64,000 nt of DNA from Salvelinus alpinus (taxonomy: Eukaryota > Chordata > Actinopteri > Salmoniformes > Salmonidae), in NCBI RefSeq assembly GCF_045679555.1, contig NC_092120.1, forward strand, positions 9,537,805 to 9,601,804. Direction: 5' to 3'. The notes below the pieces were generated by a model. The model was not told the origin of the DNA and ran no database searches. It saw only the letters and a list, made by a program, of their open reading frames with translations. The first letter of the stretch is position 1. Each line of letters starts with the position of its first letter. Below are positions 1 through 60,055 of the stretch, in pieces. The position numbers and the translations under genes are program-made.

Positions 1-343
1 AGTCCTCATCAATGGACCTGATCACCAGTCCACACCCTCCTGTGCTGATGATTCCAGACTAGTTCACCTCACCTAGTTCCCCAGTGTACACGATCTCACG
101 CATCTCTTCCTCTTCAAAGAGTTACCTGTCCCATTTTCTTCATCCCTCTTGCACTTTTTATCATCACTTGTGTATGCGAGAGACGGAGTGTGTGTGTGTG
201 TTGATTAATTGTGTGGCTGATTACCTGCTGAGAGGTATTAAGTTTTATTAATTAACACATTCTGATTAGAGGGAAATCAACATCTCATTCCTGATGATCT
301 ACAGAGTACATGTTTTGTATTAGAGCTGAGGTTGATCAATAAA
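1..343 (+). other. possible terminal exon and 3' UTR of an unidentified gene (weak)
   Basis: A + strand frame is open from base 2 to a TAG at 74-76 (24 codons, ending ...DDSRLVHLT). An AATAAA follows at 338-343, so the segment could be the last exon and 3' UTR of a gene beyond the left edge. I recognise no protein family. The minus strand also has a short frame here (ending ...TGELGEVN), so the strand is not secure. Treat it as a candidate only. Confidence 0.15.
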
Positions 344-1072
344 CTATTTAGCCGATGTAGTTAAACACCCAACTATCGGTGTTAGTTCCAGACCTCCAAG
401 GAGCCAACCACTGAGGAACAGCTTACGAGAAAACAGACATCAACTCACGACAGACACAGACAATCCCCTGACGACAACCCATGATGACAACAACAACTCA
501 ACTCTAAGACTGGTTGTCATGACACCACCTCTTGAAAGGACAAAATATTATTCCTGTGTGAATTGCTGGGTACTTTTACCTGTTTATATGTTCTTTATAT
601 ACATGTACCTCCTGCATTATTCACTTAGTTGAAATACACAGATTCATTCACAGTTGCTTTGGTTTTCCTGCATCTCTGTCTCTGAAACGGTGTGTGGGTG
701 TGTGTGTGTGAGAGAGCGAGACAGCCCTCCAGACTATTATAGTCATTTGTCTTGTCCCTATCCGTGCGCTGCACTCTGGTAAAATGATTCTGTTTAGCAA
801 CGTTGCCTGCAGATTACTCAACAGCAACAACAAATACACACACGAAACGTGTCGTCCCCTTTGCTTCAGGACCAGTTAGAAACCACCCTCCTGGGAGTAG
901 CTCCTTTATAACTCTCTCTGTGTGTGTGTGTGTCTGTGTGTAGCCGTGAGCATGCTTGTGTGTGTTTGAAGTGTCTTTATTAGTGTCTGTTCAGTCAGAC
1001 TCCCGTACCTTTGTTTTTCACTCATACGGCAGGAGATTACAAAGTGATCTATTTGACACTTGGTATTGACCT
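344..1072. other. no gene seen; short TG-rich stretches
   Basis: No coding exon, RNA gene or recognisable transposon was found. Short (TG)n runs occur near 688-712 and 919-940. The reading frames here look random. Confidence 0.5.
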
Positions 1073-2356
1073 AAAGGTCCAATGCAGCATTTTTATTTAT
1101 TTTTCATATCAATATCAAATCATTTCTGGGTAACAATTAAGTACCTTACTGTGATTGTTTTCAATTAAAATGGTCAAAAATAAACTAAAATAGCTTCATA
1201 GAAAAGAGCAAGTTTTCAAGCAAGAATTTAGCTAGGACTGGTCTGAGTGGGGAGGGGAAAACTGAAAACTAGCTGTTATTGGCAGCAAGGTTTGGAACTC
1301 TCTTATTGGTCTATTAACAACAAAAAATACACTGGTGACATCCTTGTGATGTCACCAAGTAGGCCAAAACTGCATCCAACCAAAACAGGCTGATACTTTA
1401 GGTGGTCTTTTCAAACAGCTCTTACACTAAAAGGGCATTATGATCATTTACACAATTTCACAGTATTATTATTATAGTGTGAAAATATACACTTAGTGGC
1501 CATATATTTAGGTACACCACCCAATTACAAAAAATTGTGAAATGGTTCACTCCTACAGACAGTGAGTCATGTGGCTTGCTATATAAAGAAAGCAGACAGG
1601 CATTGAGGCATTCAGTTACTGTACGATTGAACGTTAGAATGGGCAAAATGACTGACGTAAGTGACTGAGCGCCGGTTCCAGGATCTTGGAAACGGCCGGC
1701 CTCCTGGGCTTTTCATGCACGATAGTGTCTACGATTTACAGAGAATGGTGCGACAAACAAAAAAACATTATTTCAGGGGTAGTCCTGTGGGCGAAAACAG
1801 CTTATTGATGAGAGGTCGAAGGAGAACAGCAAGAATGGTGCAAGCTAACAGACAGGACACAAACAGGCAAATAACGGCGCAGTACAACAGTGGTGTGTAG
1901 AATGGCATCTCAGAATGCACAACTCGTCGGTCCTTGTCACGGATGGGCTAATGCAGCAGACGACCACACTGGGTTCTACTCCTATCAGCTAAAAACAAGA
2001 AGAAGCGGCTCCAGTGGGCACGCTATCACCAACACTGAACAATTGAGGAGTGGAAAAACATTGCCTAGTCCGACAAATTCAGAATTTTGTGGAAGCAGCA
2101 CGAATCCATGGCCCAATTGTGCCTAACGTCAACAGTACAGGCTGGTGGTGGGGGTGTTGTAATGGTGTGGGGAATGTTTTCCTGGCACAAGTTAGGTCCC
2201 TTGATACCAATTGAGCAACATGTTCACGCCCTGAAGAATTCAGGCTGTTCTGGAGGCAAAGCGGGATCCAACCCAGTACTTGACTGGCGTGCCTAATAAA
2301 CTGGTCGAGTATATAAAAAAACTGGGAAATCACGTTTTTGACTGCACTGGGCCTTT
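1073..2356. mobile_element. non-autonomous DNA element interrupted by a Tc1-like element
   Basis: The outer ends form an imperfect inverted repeat: AAAGGTCCAATGCAG near 1074 and CTGCACTGGGCCTTT ending at 2356. The left arm (to 1489) and right arm (from about 2311) carry no ORF and are split by the Tc1-like element at 1490-2310. The superfamily is not clear from the sequence. Confidence 0.5.
1490..2310 (+). mobile_element. degraded Tc1/mariner-like element
   Basis: Short inverted ends (CACTTAGTGGCC... and ...ACTGGTCGAGT) are flanked by TA. Fragments of a Tc1-type transposase read on the + strand, for example RRFQDLGNGRPPG and a WKQHESMAQ-like segment, in several frames with stops. At about 820 bp it is an internally deleted, inactive copy. 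It sits inside the element at 1073-2356. Confidence 0.55.
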
Positions 2357-2523
2357 AATATCACTCCAATGCAACGTGTAGACTACGTTTGTCTTGTGCT
2401 ATGGTAATATACAATAAAACAGACAAATTTGTTTACATCCCTGTTAGACAGCCTTTTATCCTTTGTCAAGATAATCCATCAGCATGATTATTACACAGGT
2501 ACACCTTGTGCTGGGGACTAGGT

Positions 2524-2677
2524 TTGCAAAGGGTCTGAAACTTTCCGGTTTCCGAAGTTAAGCCCGGGAATTTGGGGAATTTTGCTTAAATTCAAAAAAA
2601 GTTAGCTTATAACAGTGAACCTTTTTTGTGGGATACACCAAAGGCAATTCTAGGTCTTGATTTTTTGTTAACAAATA
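2524..2677 (+). mobile_element. hAT element end fragment
   Basis: The segment starting at TTTGCAAAGGGTCTGAAAC is the reverse complement of the terminal region at about 33350-33459, which belongs to a hAT element with BED-finger transposase remains. The fragment stops where a Tc1 element begins at 2678, and the rest of the hAT is absent. Confidence 0.55.
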
Positions 2678-4312
2678 CAGTTGTCGGAAGTTTACATACA
2701 CCTTAGCCAAATACTTTTAAACTCAGTTTTTCACAATTCCTGACATTTATTCCAAGTAAAAATTCCCTGTCTTAGGTCAGTTAGGATCACCACTTTATTT
2801 TAAGAATGTGAAATGTCAGAATAATAGTGGAGAATCACTTATTTCAGCTTTTATTTCTTTCATCACATTCCCAGTGGGTCAGAAGTTTACATACACTCAA
2901 TTAGTATTTGGTAGCATTGCCTTTAAATTGTTTGACTGGGCCAAACGTGTCGGGTAGCCTTCAACAAGCTTCCCACAATAAGTTGGGTGAATTTTGGCCC
3001 ATTCCTCCTGACAGAGCTGGTGTAACTGAGTCAGGTTTGTAGACCTTCTTGCTCGCACATGCTTTTTCAGTTCTGCCCACAAAATTTCTATAGGATTGAG
3101 GTCAGGGCTTTGTGATGGCCACTCCAATACCTTGACTTTGTTGTCCTTAAGCCCTTTTGCCACAACTTTGGAAGTATGCTTGGGGTCAATGTCCATTTGG
3201 AAGACCCATTTATGACCAAGCTTTAACTTCCTGAATGATGTCTTGAGATGTTGCTTCAATATATCCACATAATTTCCTTTCCTCATGATGCCATCTATTT
3301 TTTGAAGTGCACCAGTCCCTCCTGTAGCAAAGCACCCCCACAATATGATGCTGCCACCCCTGTTCTTCACGGTTGGGATGGTGTTCTTCGGCTTGAAAGC
3401 CTCCCCCTTTTTCCTCCAAACATAACAATGGTCATTATGGCCAAACAGTTCTATTTTTGTTTCATCAGACCAGAGGACATTTCTTCAACAAGTACAATCT
3501 TTGTCCCCATGTGCAGTTGCAAACGGTAGTCTGGCTTTTTTATGGCGGTTTTGGAGCAGTGGCTTCTTCCTTGCTGAGCGGCCTTTCAGGTTATGCCGAT
3601 TTAGGACTCGTTTTACAGTGGATATAGATACTTTTGTACCGGTTTCCTCCAGCATCTTCACAAGGTCCTTTGATGTTCTTCTGGGAGTGATTTGCACTTT
3701 CTGCACCAAAGTACGTTCATCTCTAGGAGACAGAACGCGTCTCCTTCCTGAGCGGTATGACGGATGTGTGGTCCCATGGTGTTTATACGTGCGTACTATT
3801 GTTTGTACAGATGAACGTGGTACCTTCAGGCGTTTAGGAATTGCTCCTAAGGATGAACCAGACTTGTGGAGGTCTACAATTTTTTTCTGAGGTCTTGGCT
3901 GATTTATTTAGATTTTCCCATGATGTCAAGCAAATAGCAACAGAGTTTGAAGGTAGGCCATGAAATATATCCACAGGTACACCTCCAATTGACTCAAATG
4001 ATGTCAATTAGCTTATCAGAAGCTTCTAAAGCCATTACATCATTTTCTGGAATTTTCCAAGCTTTTTAAAAAGGCACAGTCAACTTAGTGTATTGTAAAC
4101 CTCTGACCCACTGGAATTGTGATACAGTGAATTATAAGTGAAATAATCTGTCTGTAAACAATTGTTGGAAAAATGACTTGTGTCACGCACAAAGTAGATG
4201 TCCTAACCGACTTGCCAAAACTATAGTTTGTCAACAAGAAAATTGGGAAGTGGTTGAAAAACGAGTTTTAATGACTCCAACCTAAGTGTATGTAAACTTC
4301 CGACTTCAACTG
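2678..4312 (-). mobile_element. Tc1-family transposon, DD34E type, inactive
   Basis: Inverted ends read CAGTTGTCGGAAGTTTACAT at the left and ...CTTCCGACTTCAACTG at the right. About 1.6 kb is a full-length size. Minus-strand transposase pieces cover 3709-2897: the N-terminal helix-turn-helix part (TPRRTSKDLVKMLEETGTK) and the catalytic C-terminal part (MDIDPKHTSK, then [17 protein letters not shown]). The second D and the E are 34 residues apart. The pieces lie in different frames, so the transposase is a pseudogene. The right TA is mutated to CA. Confidence 0.85.
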
Positions 4313-4324
4313 CATAAATACATA

Positions 4325-5513
4325 CACTACGTGACCAAAAGTATGTGGACACCTGCTCGTCAAACAATTCATTTCAAAATCATGGGCATTAATATGGAGT
4401 TGGTCCCCCCTTTGCTGCTATAACAGCCTCCACTCTTCTGAGGAAGGATTTCCACTAGATGTTGTAACATTGCTGCGGGGACTTGCTTCCATTCAGCCAC
4501 AAGAGCATTTGTAAGGTCGGGAACTGATGTTGGGCGATTAGGTCTGGCTCGCAGTCGGCGTTCCAATTCATCCCAAGTTGAGGTCAGGGCTCTGTGCAGG
4601 ACAGTCAAGTTCTTCAACAAACCATTTCTGTATGGACCTCGCTTTGTGCACAGGAGCATTGTCATGCTGAACACAAATTTGGAAGCACAGAATTGTCTAG
4701 AATGTCATTGTATACTGTAGCGTTAAGATTTCCCTTCAATGGAACTATGGGTTCGAACCATGAAAAACAGCCCCAGACTATTCCTCCTCCACCAAATGTA
4801 CAGTTGGCACTATGAATTTGGGCAGGTAGCGTTCTCCTGGCATCAGCCAAACCTAGATTCGTCCATCTGTCTGCCAGATGGTGAAGCGTGATTCTGCACT
4901 CCAGAGAACACGTGTCCACTGCGCCAGAGCCAAATGGCGGTGAGCTTTACACCACTCCAGCCGACGCTTGGCATTGCACATGGTGATCTTATGCTTGTGT
5001 GCGGCTGCTCAGCCATGGAAACCCATTTCACGAAGTTCCCAACGAACAGTTATAGTGCTGACGTTGCTTCTTTGGCAGTTTGGAACTCAGTTGTGAGTGT
5101 TGCAACCGAGGACAGACGATTTTTACGCACTTTGCGCTTCAGCGGTTCCGTTCTGTAAGCTTGTGTGGCCTACCACTTTGCGGCTGAGCAGTTCTTGTTC
5201 CTTCTACTTCACAATAACAGCACTTACAGTTGACCAAGGCAGCTCTAGCAGAGCAGAAATTTGATGAACTTGTTGGAAACGTGGCATCCTATGACAGTGC
5301 CATGTTGAAGGTGCCATGTTAAAGGTGGCATCCTATGACGGTGCCATGTTGAAAGTCACTGAGCTCTTCAGTAAGGACATTCTACGGCCAATGTTTGTCT
5401 ATGGAGATTGCATGGCTGTGTGCTCGATTTTATACACCAGTCAGCAACGTGTGTGGCTGAATTAGCCGAATCCACTAATTTGAGGGTGTCCACATACTTT
5501 TGTATATATAGTG
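4325..5513 (-). mobile_element. second Tc1-like transposon, inactive
   Basis: The left end CACTACGTGACCAAAAGTAT and the right end ...CATACTTTTGTATATATAGTG are inverted relatives, each with a flanking TA. Minus-strand transposase fragments (4919-4369, for example [22 protein letters not shown]) are frame-shifted and stopped. A local tandem duplication lies at 5281-5355. The family differs from the neighbour at 2678-4312 and matches the copies at 37225-39250 and 41283-42361. Confidence 0.8.
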
Positions 5514-6413
5514 TATCACCACTGAGTTTTTATTTCAGCTGTTCAGAAATATCAAATTGGTTAAGGGTTCAGAAGAAGGTGAGTAAAGCGTACAGTAAAG
5601 AGAAAAACTTGAATGTGTAAAATAACATGTGCAGAACGTTCGGATCCATCGTTATGAGAAAAAAGTTTCCATTGGCAGGAAGTGGGTGAGAAATCCGTAT
5701 TCGTAGCCTCTGCTAATTATATTTGACCCTGGTTATAACCACCGTCTTCCTCTCCTCCATTTCCTTCCCTCGTTCCCTCTGCTCTACTAGGGTCAAATGC
5801 TTCTTCTCCGCTGTTTAACAACGGATTCCCTATTCGATTCCGATGTGTGTGTGTAATTTATGAGTTAGAATGTTGTTGTTGTTTAGAGTTGAAAACTGCG
5901 ATGTTAATGACTTGCCTCTAGGTTTACCACTGCTGTGTGGAAACACAGAATTAGAATTTCTTTAACAATAGAAGACTAAAATAGTCTCAGTTACTCTAGA
6001 TCTGACTAATCTTGTCCTGCATCTCCTGTTCTCCAGTTATCTGCTGCTTCCATCTTGTTGTTATCGTGGTGAATGTTTCCAGGCTCACAGCAATCTTCAT
6101 CCTCATCTCCACCTCAATTGTTTCTGATTCCTCAATAAATGCACTGAGTCTGTAGTGTGTGTGGCTTGCTGACACATGCAGGCGGATGAAGACAAACAAT
6201 GTGTCAGACACACACACACCTTTCTACCCCTCTCCCTCCAGATCTTTTCTAAAGCCCTCTATCCTATCATCTCTGTTCCTCCCTCCGTTTACCTCTCTCT
6301 CTCTGGGTAAAGACCACTCCTCTATTATTGAAGATGATCTCTGGCAAAGATAAAGAATACAGAGCACTGGCCTTTTCACAGATAAAACTCATCCTACACC
6401 CACATACTCCTAC
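5514..6413. other. no gene recognised; downstream of the last visible chaperone exon
   Basis: On the minus strand this lies directly downstream of exon 8 of the TPR gene, so the next exon was looked for here. No frame with TPR-like or conserved sequence follows a good acceptor. The minus ORF at 5996-6217 has no recognisable homology. Low-complexity CT-rich stretches occur at 6221-6305. Confidence 0.5.
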
Positions 6414-10154
<3,741 letters not shown>

Positions 10155-11393
10155 TACAACAATGACGATTTGTAATCAAGTTTTATAATTGATGTTAGAA
10201 TCACTGTAAAAAAATATGGGGATAAATTAGTCCACGCGTAGGGTGTGAGTGCACATGCGCAGTACTGCGTATGGTGTGAGTTCACATGCTCAGTACTGCT
10301 AACCCAGCAGCTACGGAGAATGATAGTGGACAAACAGTTCCAGTTAAATGTGAATGGCAGTAAGAACAGTCGCTGTTTGAGAATGCCAAAGGCAATCGAT
10401 TTGATGTTGCGTTTTCATGTCTCATGTACTATATACAACCTTAATTAGTTGAGTCTTTGATGAAATTCCATTGATAAAGTGTTGAAACAAACGTCATTGC
10501 GGTAATGTAGACGGAAAATAGTCGAGAAAGATATGATGTGAATAATTGACAGTCTGAACTCACCAATGGGCTGCCAAGCCGGAGCCCGTGCCTCAAGAAC
10601 ATTCTGGATTTGGACCAATCCACAGCTACGAGCGTTTTCGTCACTCAATACACATTTCCAAACAGCTGTTGTAAATAGACGAATGACATACTTCTAGCTA
10701 GTCTGATACCGACGACAATCATATATTCTTTTCAAGATTTTACTACTTCAGATATCTATTACAGGCGTTTGCCTTCTAACAACTGACTAAACGAAAGTTA
10801 CCGGCATTCAGACCTGGATTTAAACTGCCACCGCCTCAGCGCTCTTTGGAACGTCAAAACGTTATGCATTTAGCTAGCTAAAACATAGCAAACTGGTGCT
10901 AACGAGTTAACGTTAGCAGGCTACTAGTAGCAAGGTAACGTTACGACTTGGACCAAGGAGAATTGAGCAGTCAACTAACAGTCTGGCTCCCTAATTTATT
11001 GTTATCAATCTGGACAGCTGACCAGGCAGCTAACTAGTTTACGCACGCTGCTTTGCTGGAGAAGTCGGCCCACGCTAAGATAGCCTGTCAGACGCGCCCA
11101 CATAACATTACTAGCTAGGTAGCTAACTAACGTTAATGCTCCTATCGCCCATCTGTCCGCTGGTCAGACCGGGGAGACTGCCCTGCCACGGAGCTTCGTT
11201 GTGGCCGATGCCGAGGGAAGCGAAGCACCAGTTCCTGGAAAGTCGAAGAGTAAACCACAACGCTAGCTAAGGTTAGCTATCCTCCAACCCGAACGGGACC
11301 GTGGCTGTGTGCGCAGTAACTGCTCTGTATTTGATTGTAGTTAGCTAGCCAGCTAACCGTTTGCCAGGGCTGTTGGACCAGTGTTATAGAGCG
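10155..11393. promoter_or_regulatory. divergent promoter interval between the TPR gene and mindy3
   Basis: The two start codons point away from each other and are 1.24 kb apart, with no repeat family recognised between them. A 27-bp direct repeat (10242-10268 and 10273-10299, two mismatches) carries a CACATGCGCAGTACTGC core resembling an NRF1 site. CpG and TAGCTAGC/AACGTTA-rich sequence fills 10860-11350, presumably the mindy3 5' UTR and promoter. Shared regulation is inferred from position only. Confidence 0.5.
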
Positions 11394-55999
<44,606 letters not shown>

Positions 56000-56853
56000 C
56001 TCACTGCTAGGGTGGTAGAGGACTGACTGATCTCCACAGGAAAGAATGCCACAAAGACTGAGACACACAGTACATGTACACTGCTGCACACACAAAGGAA
56101 TTTGCTCACTGTCCTGGGCAGGAGAAAAACACACACAGAACATATACGCCACTATACACACTTGACATAGACACACTTGTTTACTGTTAATGCTGTTGTG
56201 TTTTACATGACTGTAAATGAAGTCACAGGATGTTTTTGGTTTGTTGTAAAAAGCTGAATGACTTGTCACTCTATAGATGACTCTGTTTTATACTCTGGGA
56301 TATATTCACCTAATAAGAACTACATATAAAGGAGATAGCTGACCTCGTTGGATGTAAACCTGTAACTGACTGACTGGATCTATGCTTCTGTAACACCCAG
56401 CTGTCTGACTGTTAAAGAGAAACAACCAAAGCTTTTTGCAAGACGCGCGCGCACACACACACACACACGCTCTCCTATTCTAACTACAGCTGAGTTAGTT
56501 TGACCTCTTAGTAGGGAGGCAGGGTATCCCTGACCCAGATTAGGTTTACTGCATTATCTCCATTGAAATAGTCCAGGAGCAGCCTAAATCTGGGGCTGGG
56601 AAACTAGCCTCAAGGGTTTTCACAGGAGATTAGAGTAAAAGGGTAACGCACACACATACACACACCCTGGTGTTTACAGCATAAAGGGACCAATCACAGC
56701 AGCGATTTGAGGAAATTCCTCCTGTTTAGTGGTTTGACCTGGGAGTAGAACCTTTGGCTGGTTTTACACTTGGAGTGACTTCTCTCTTCATACCAACACA
56801 GGAAGTGATATGGTATTCATGTATTTATTGCCCCCCCCCCCCCCCCCCCAGCT
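56000..56853 (+). other. probable mindy3 3' UTR
   Basis: Non-coding, between the TAA and the AATAAA at 56854. A (CA)n run with CG pairs lies at 56446-56468. Confidence 0.45.
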
Positions 56854-56859
56854 AATAAA
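56854..56859 (+). terminator. candidate mindy3 polyadenylation signal AATAAA
   Basis: First AATAAA after the mindy3 stop, about 855 nt downstream, followed by T- and TG-rich sequence (CTTTTTTCTTCAATTGTGTGTGGG). A C-run precedes it at 56831-56849. Confidence 0.5.
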
Positions 56860-56869
56860 CCCTTTTTTC

Positions 56870-57299
56870 TTCAATTGTGTGTGGGCTTGTTCAATGTTGC
56901 AGGCAACTGCCGACTGACTAATCTACACATCACCTTGCATCACAGTCACCTAACCATCCGTCTACTTGCATCATAAGTAACTACTCATTATTGTTTGTAG
57001 ATCAGTCAGTCACAATTTACCCACAATTCATCATTGACTTCAACAGAATGCTCTCGAACATGGCCTGTATGTATGTGCTTTCATGTGTGTCAGTCTATGT
57101 GGTGTATGTGTGTTATTGGAAAGGGGATATCTCTGTTTGTTGGATGAGACTGGGAGATGGAGGAGAGAACTAACGGATGGTTGAACTATTGAGCGCACAC
57201 TGAAACTCATACAAATTAGAATGCTTTTACCTGGTGAATGACCATCATAACACAGGCATGTGGCACACCAGAGAGCGGAGCACTACTCTTGTTCTAGTC

Positions 57300-57337
<38 letters not shown>

Positions 57338-57789
57338 ACGCACGCGCATGTGTATCCTCGCCAGGTAAAGTTTCTAAGAACTGATATCCTGTTGAATATC
57401 TGAAGTCTCTCTTCATTCTGTTCATCTTGGATTTACACGAAAGCAGTTGAGAAAGAACAGTCCACCGCTCTATCAACATTGTTCAAAAGGGCAATTTTAA
57501 GAGTGCTGTTGACGTGTGTGTGTGTACACTGGGTTAAACTGTCCTTCACCTCTGAATGCCTGCACACAGCAAGAAGAAACATGCTCACACAGCATATGTG
57601 CTCTATGAGAATGGCAGGTACACAGGCACGGTACATTCTATGTTTGTGTCTGTCTGTTGTTGGTCACCATATGCATGTGTGAGACCATATGCTCATCTGT
57701 AATGTAATGAGCCACTATGGTTCCATCTGTCTCTGGAGTTCAACACTGACACTGACATTATCTTCACAGATCTTCATTGTAAAGGATTG
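56870..57789. other. intergenic; (TG)n at 57302-57335
   Basis: No gene was recognised between mindy3 and the repeat cluster at 57790. The microsatellite and short TG/CA-rich stretches account for the ORFs. Confidence 0.5.
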
Positions 57790-58145
57790 AACCTGTTAGT
57801 GATCCCTTCGCGCGCCAATCCCTTTAGCGGGATCGATTTGACAACATCCAGTGAAATTGCAGAGCGCCAAATTCAAACTACAAAAATATCAATATTCAAG
57901 ATAACTGAAAATATAAGTGTAATACATCAAAATAAAGCTTAACTTCTTGTTAATCCAGACGCAGTGTCAGATTTCAAAAAGGCTTTACGGCGAAAGCAGA
58001 CCATGCGATTATCTGAGGACAGCGCCACGGAATACAAACACATAAATAATTTTCAACCAGGCAGTTGGCGACACAAAAGTCAGAAATAACGATATAAATG
58101 CCTTACCTTTGAAGAACTTCATCGGACTGAGCTTGTTGTTATTGC
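57790..58145. mobile_element. repeat of unknown class, partial
   Basis: GTTAGTGATCCCTTCGCGCG, ATCCCTTTAGCGGGATCGAT and GCTTTACGGCGAAAGCAGAC are blocks I associate with an interspersed salmonid repeat of uncertain class. Its right side is replaced by Tc1 sequence near 58146. Confidence 0.4.
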
Positions 58146-58700
58146 AGGCAATCTCAACGCTGTGCGTTACAGGGAAGAGATCCTCCTCCCTCATGTGGTA
58201 CCCTTCCTGCAGGCTCATCCTGACATGACCCTCCAGCATGGCAATGCCACCAGCCATACTGCTCGTTCTGTGCGTGATTTCCTGCAAGACAGGAATGTCA
58301 GTGTTCTGCCATGGCCAGCGAAGAGCCCGGATCTCAATCCCATTGAGCACGTCTGGGACCTGTTGGATCGGAGGGTGAGGGCTGGGGCCATTCCCCCCAG
58401 AAATGTACGGGAACTTGCAGGTTCCTTGGTGGAAGAATGGGGTAACATCTCACAGCAAGAACTGGAAAATCTGGTGCACTGCAGTACTTAATGCAGCTGG
58501 TGGCCACACCAGATACTGACTGTTACTTTTGATTTTGTTCGGGGACACATTATTCAATTTCTGTTAGTCACATGTCTGTGGAACTTGTTCAGTTTATGTC
58601 TCAGTTGTTGAATCTTGTTATGTTCAAACAAATATTTACACATGTTAAGTTTGCTGAAAATATACGCAGCTGACAGTGAGAGGACGTTTCTTTTTTTGCT
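58146..58700 (+). mobile_element. 3' half of a Tc1-like element with a lost catalytic Asp
   Basis: The frame 58162-58491 reads RYREEILLPHVVPF, TLQHGNATSHTARSVRDFLQ and [19 protein letters not shown]. In relatives the second catalytic residue is Asp (QHDNA); here it is Gly. The 5' half and left end are missing. The right end reads GAGGACGTTTCTTTTTTTGC near 58700. Confidence 0.8.
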
Positions 58701-60055
58701 GAGTTTACATTAGCAGGGAGGGAGGGAAGGGGTAGATTGAGACGGAGAGAGAGGTATGGACAGCAAGAGGAGTACAGAGAGACATAAGGAAAGAGATTGA
58801 GATCAGCAGAGGGAAAAAGAAGGAGGGGTAAAGGAGGAAGAGGGCATGCGAGGGGGAGGGGTTAAGGAGAGTTGGGGAAACTTGTCTGAATTCTCCATCT
58901 GGTAGGTCAAGGTTGCTCACTGTGACTCCCTCTCATCACCATGCAGCCTCCGATTCTATAACACACACACTCTGACACACACAACATACACAACCCCACC
59001 TGGTTCATATCACTTGTCTGAAAATATGAAGAAGTGGTTTACAGTAACATCCTAACTCTACACACGCACACAGTAACATAGAAACGCATACATTTCAGCC
59101 TAAGTACTTCATTTTGGTCCATAGCTAAATAAATTGTTACTAAGGTCATTACAGATCACAGATGTTTGGACAATGTGGTCCACATAAGTCATGTTTCTCC
59201 AACCAACACAAATGGACATAAAGCATCTCCTAAACATGTTCCTCATAACAGCTGAGAAAGACCAGTACTCCCCAGCACACAGTCACAGTTTTACAGCTCA
59301 CTATGACTATATGAGACTTTCTGTCTTTTGACAACAAACATTCTAAAGTTCAGATTAAATTAAAACTCTCCTGATGCTGATTAGGAGCAGACTGAGTTAA
59401 TGCAGGAACACACACACATGACACACACACACACTGGAGGAGTGATGTGAGCATAGTGGAATTTTCTGCTTTGATAAGATTACACTGTTTATCTACAGGA
59501 TGTAGACTATGCAGGCAAGATGGCTATAAAACGCACACCCACAAATTGTGTCTGGATCAGAATAGGCTACGAGTTTATTTATAGCTTAACTTTTGGGAGA
59601 GGACTCGCGCAGGTCAGGGGATTGGTAACGCGTACGTTGAAAACCCATCACACACACACACACACACATAGGCCTACACACAAACACATTTAGACACACA
59701 CATACAACGTGATAGGCCTAACCCGTCTTTAGTTTTAGTGCTCAGGCTGGCGTGTTTAACTTTAGATCTCAGTAATAATTACGCGAGATAATTACCGGTG
59801 ATTATTCTTTAATGGAAGGAAACGCACCTCATTAAACCGGCGCGGTCAGAATAAACGGTTTAATAATAAAACACCGCGAAACCCGAGATCTGTAATATCA
59901 GACATATCAGTATCACCACACTGACTGAAGTCATGTCATATTGTATGGCCATTGTGCGTGCGCGTGTGTGTGAGCGAGCGAGAAAGAGAGATAATTAATA
60001 CATCCACTTTATAATATTTATTGCTTCACGATCAAAACCTACGAAATGAGAAAAT
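58701..60055. other. intergenic upstream of itga8; GA-rich and CA-rich simple sequence
   Basis: No exon or element was recognised. Several short (CA)n runs lie between 58960 and 59720. Confidence 0.5.

Noticed and set aside
2087-2333. Small ORFs on both strands near 2.1-2.3 kb as host genes
   Set aside because: They fall inside the degraded Tc1-like element and match transposase debris.
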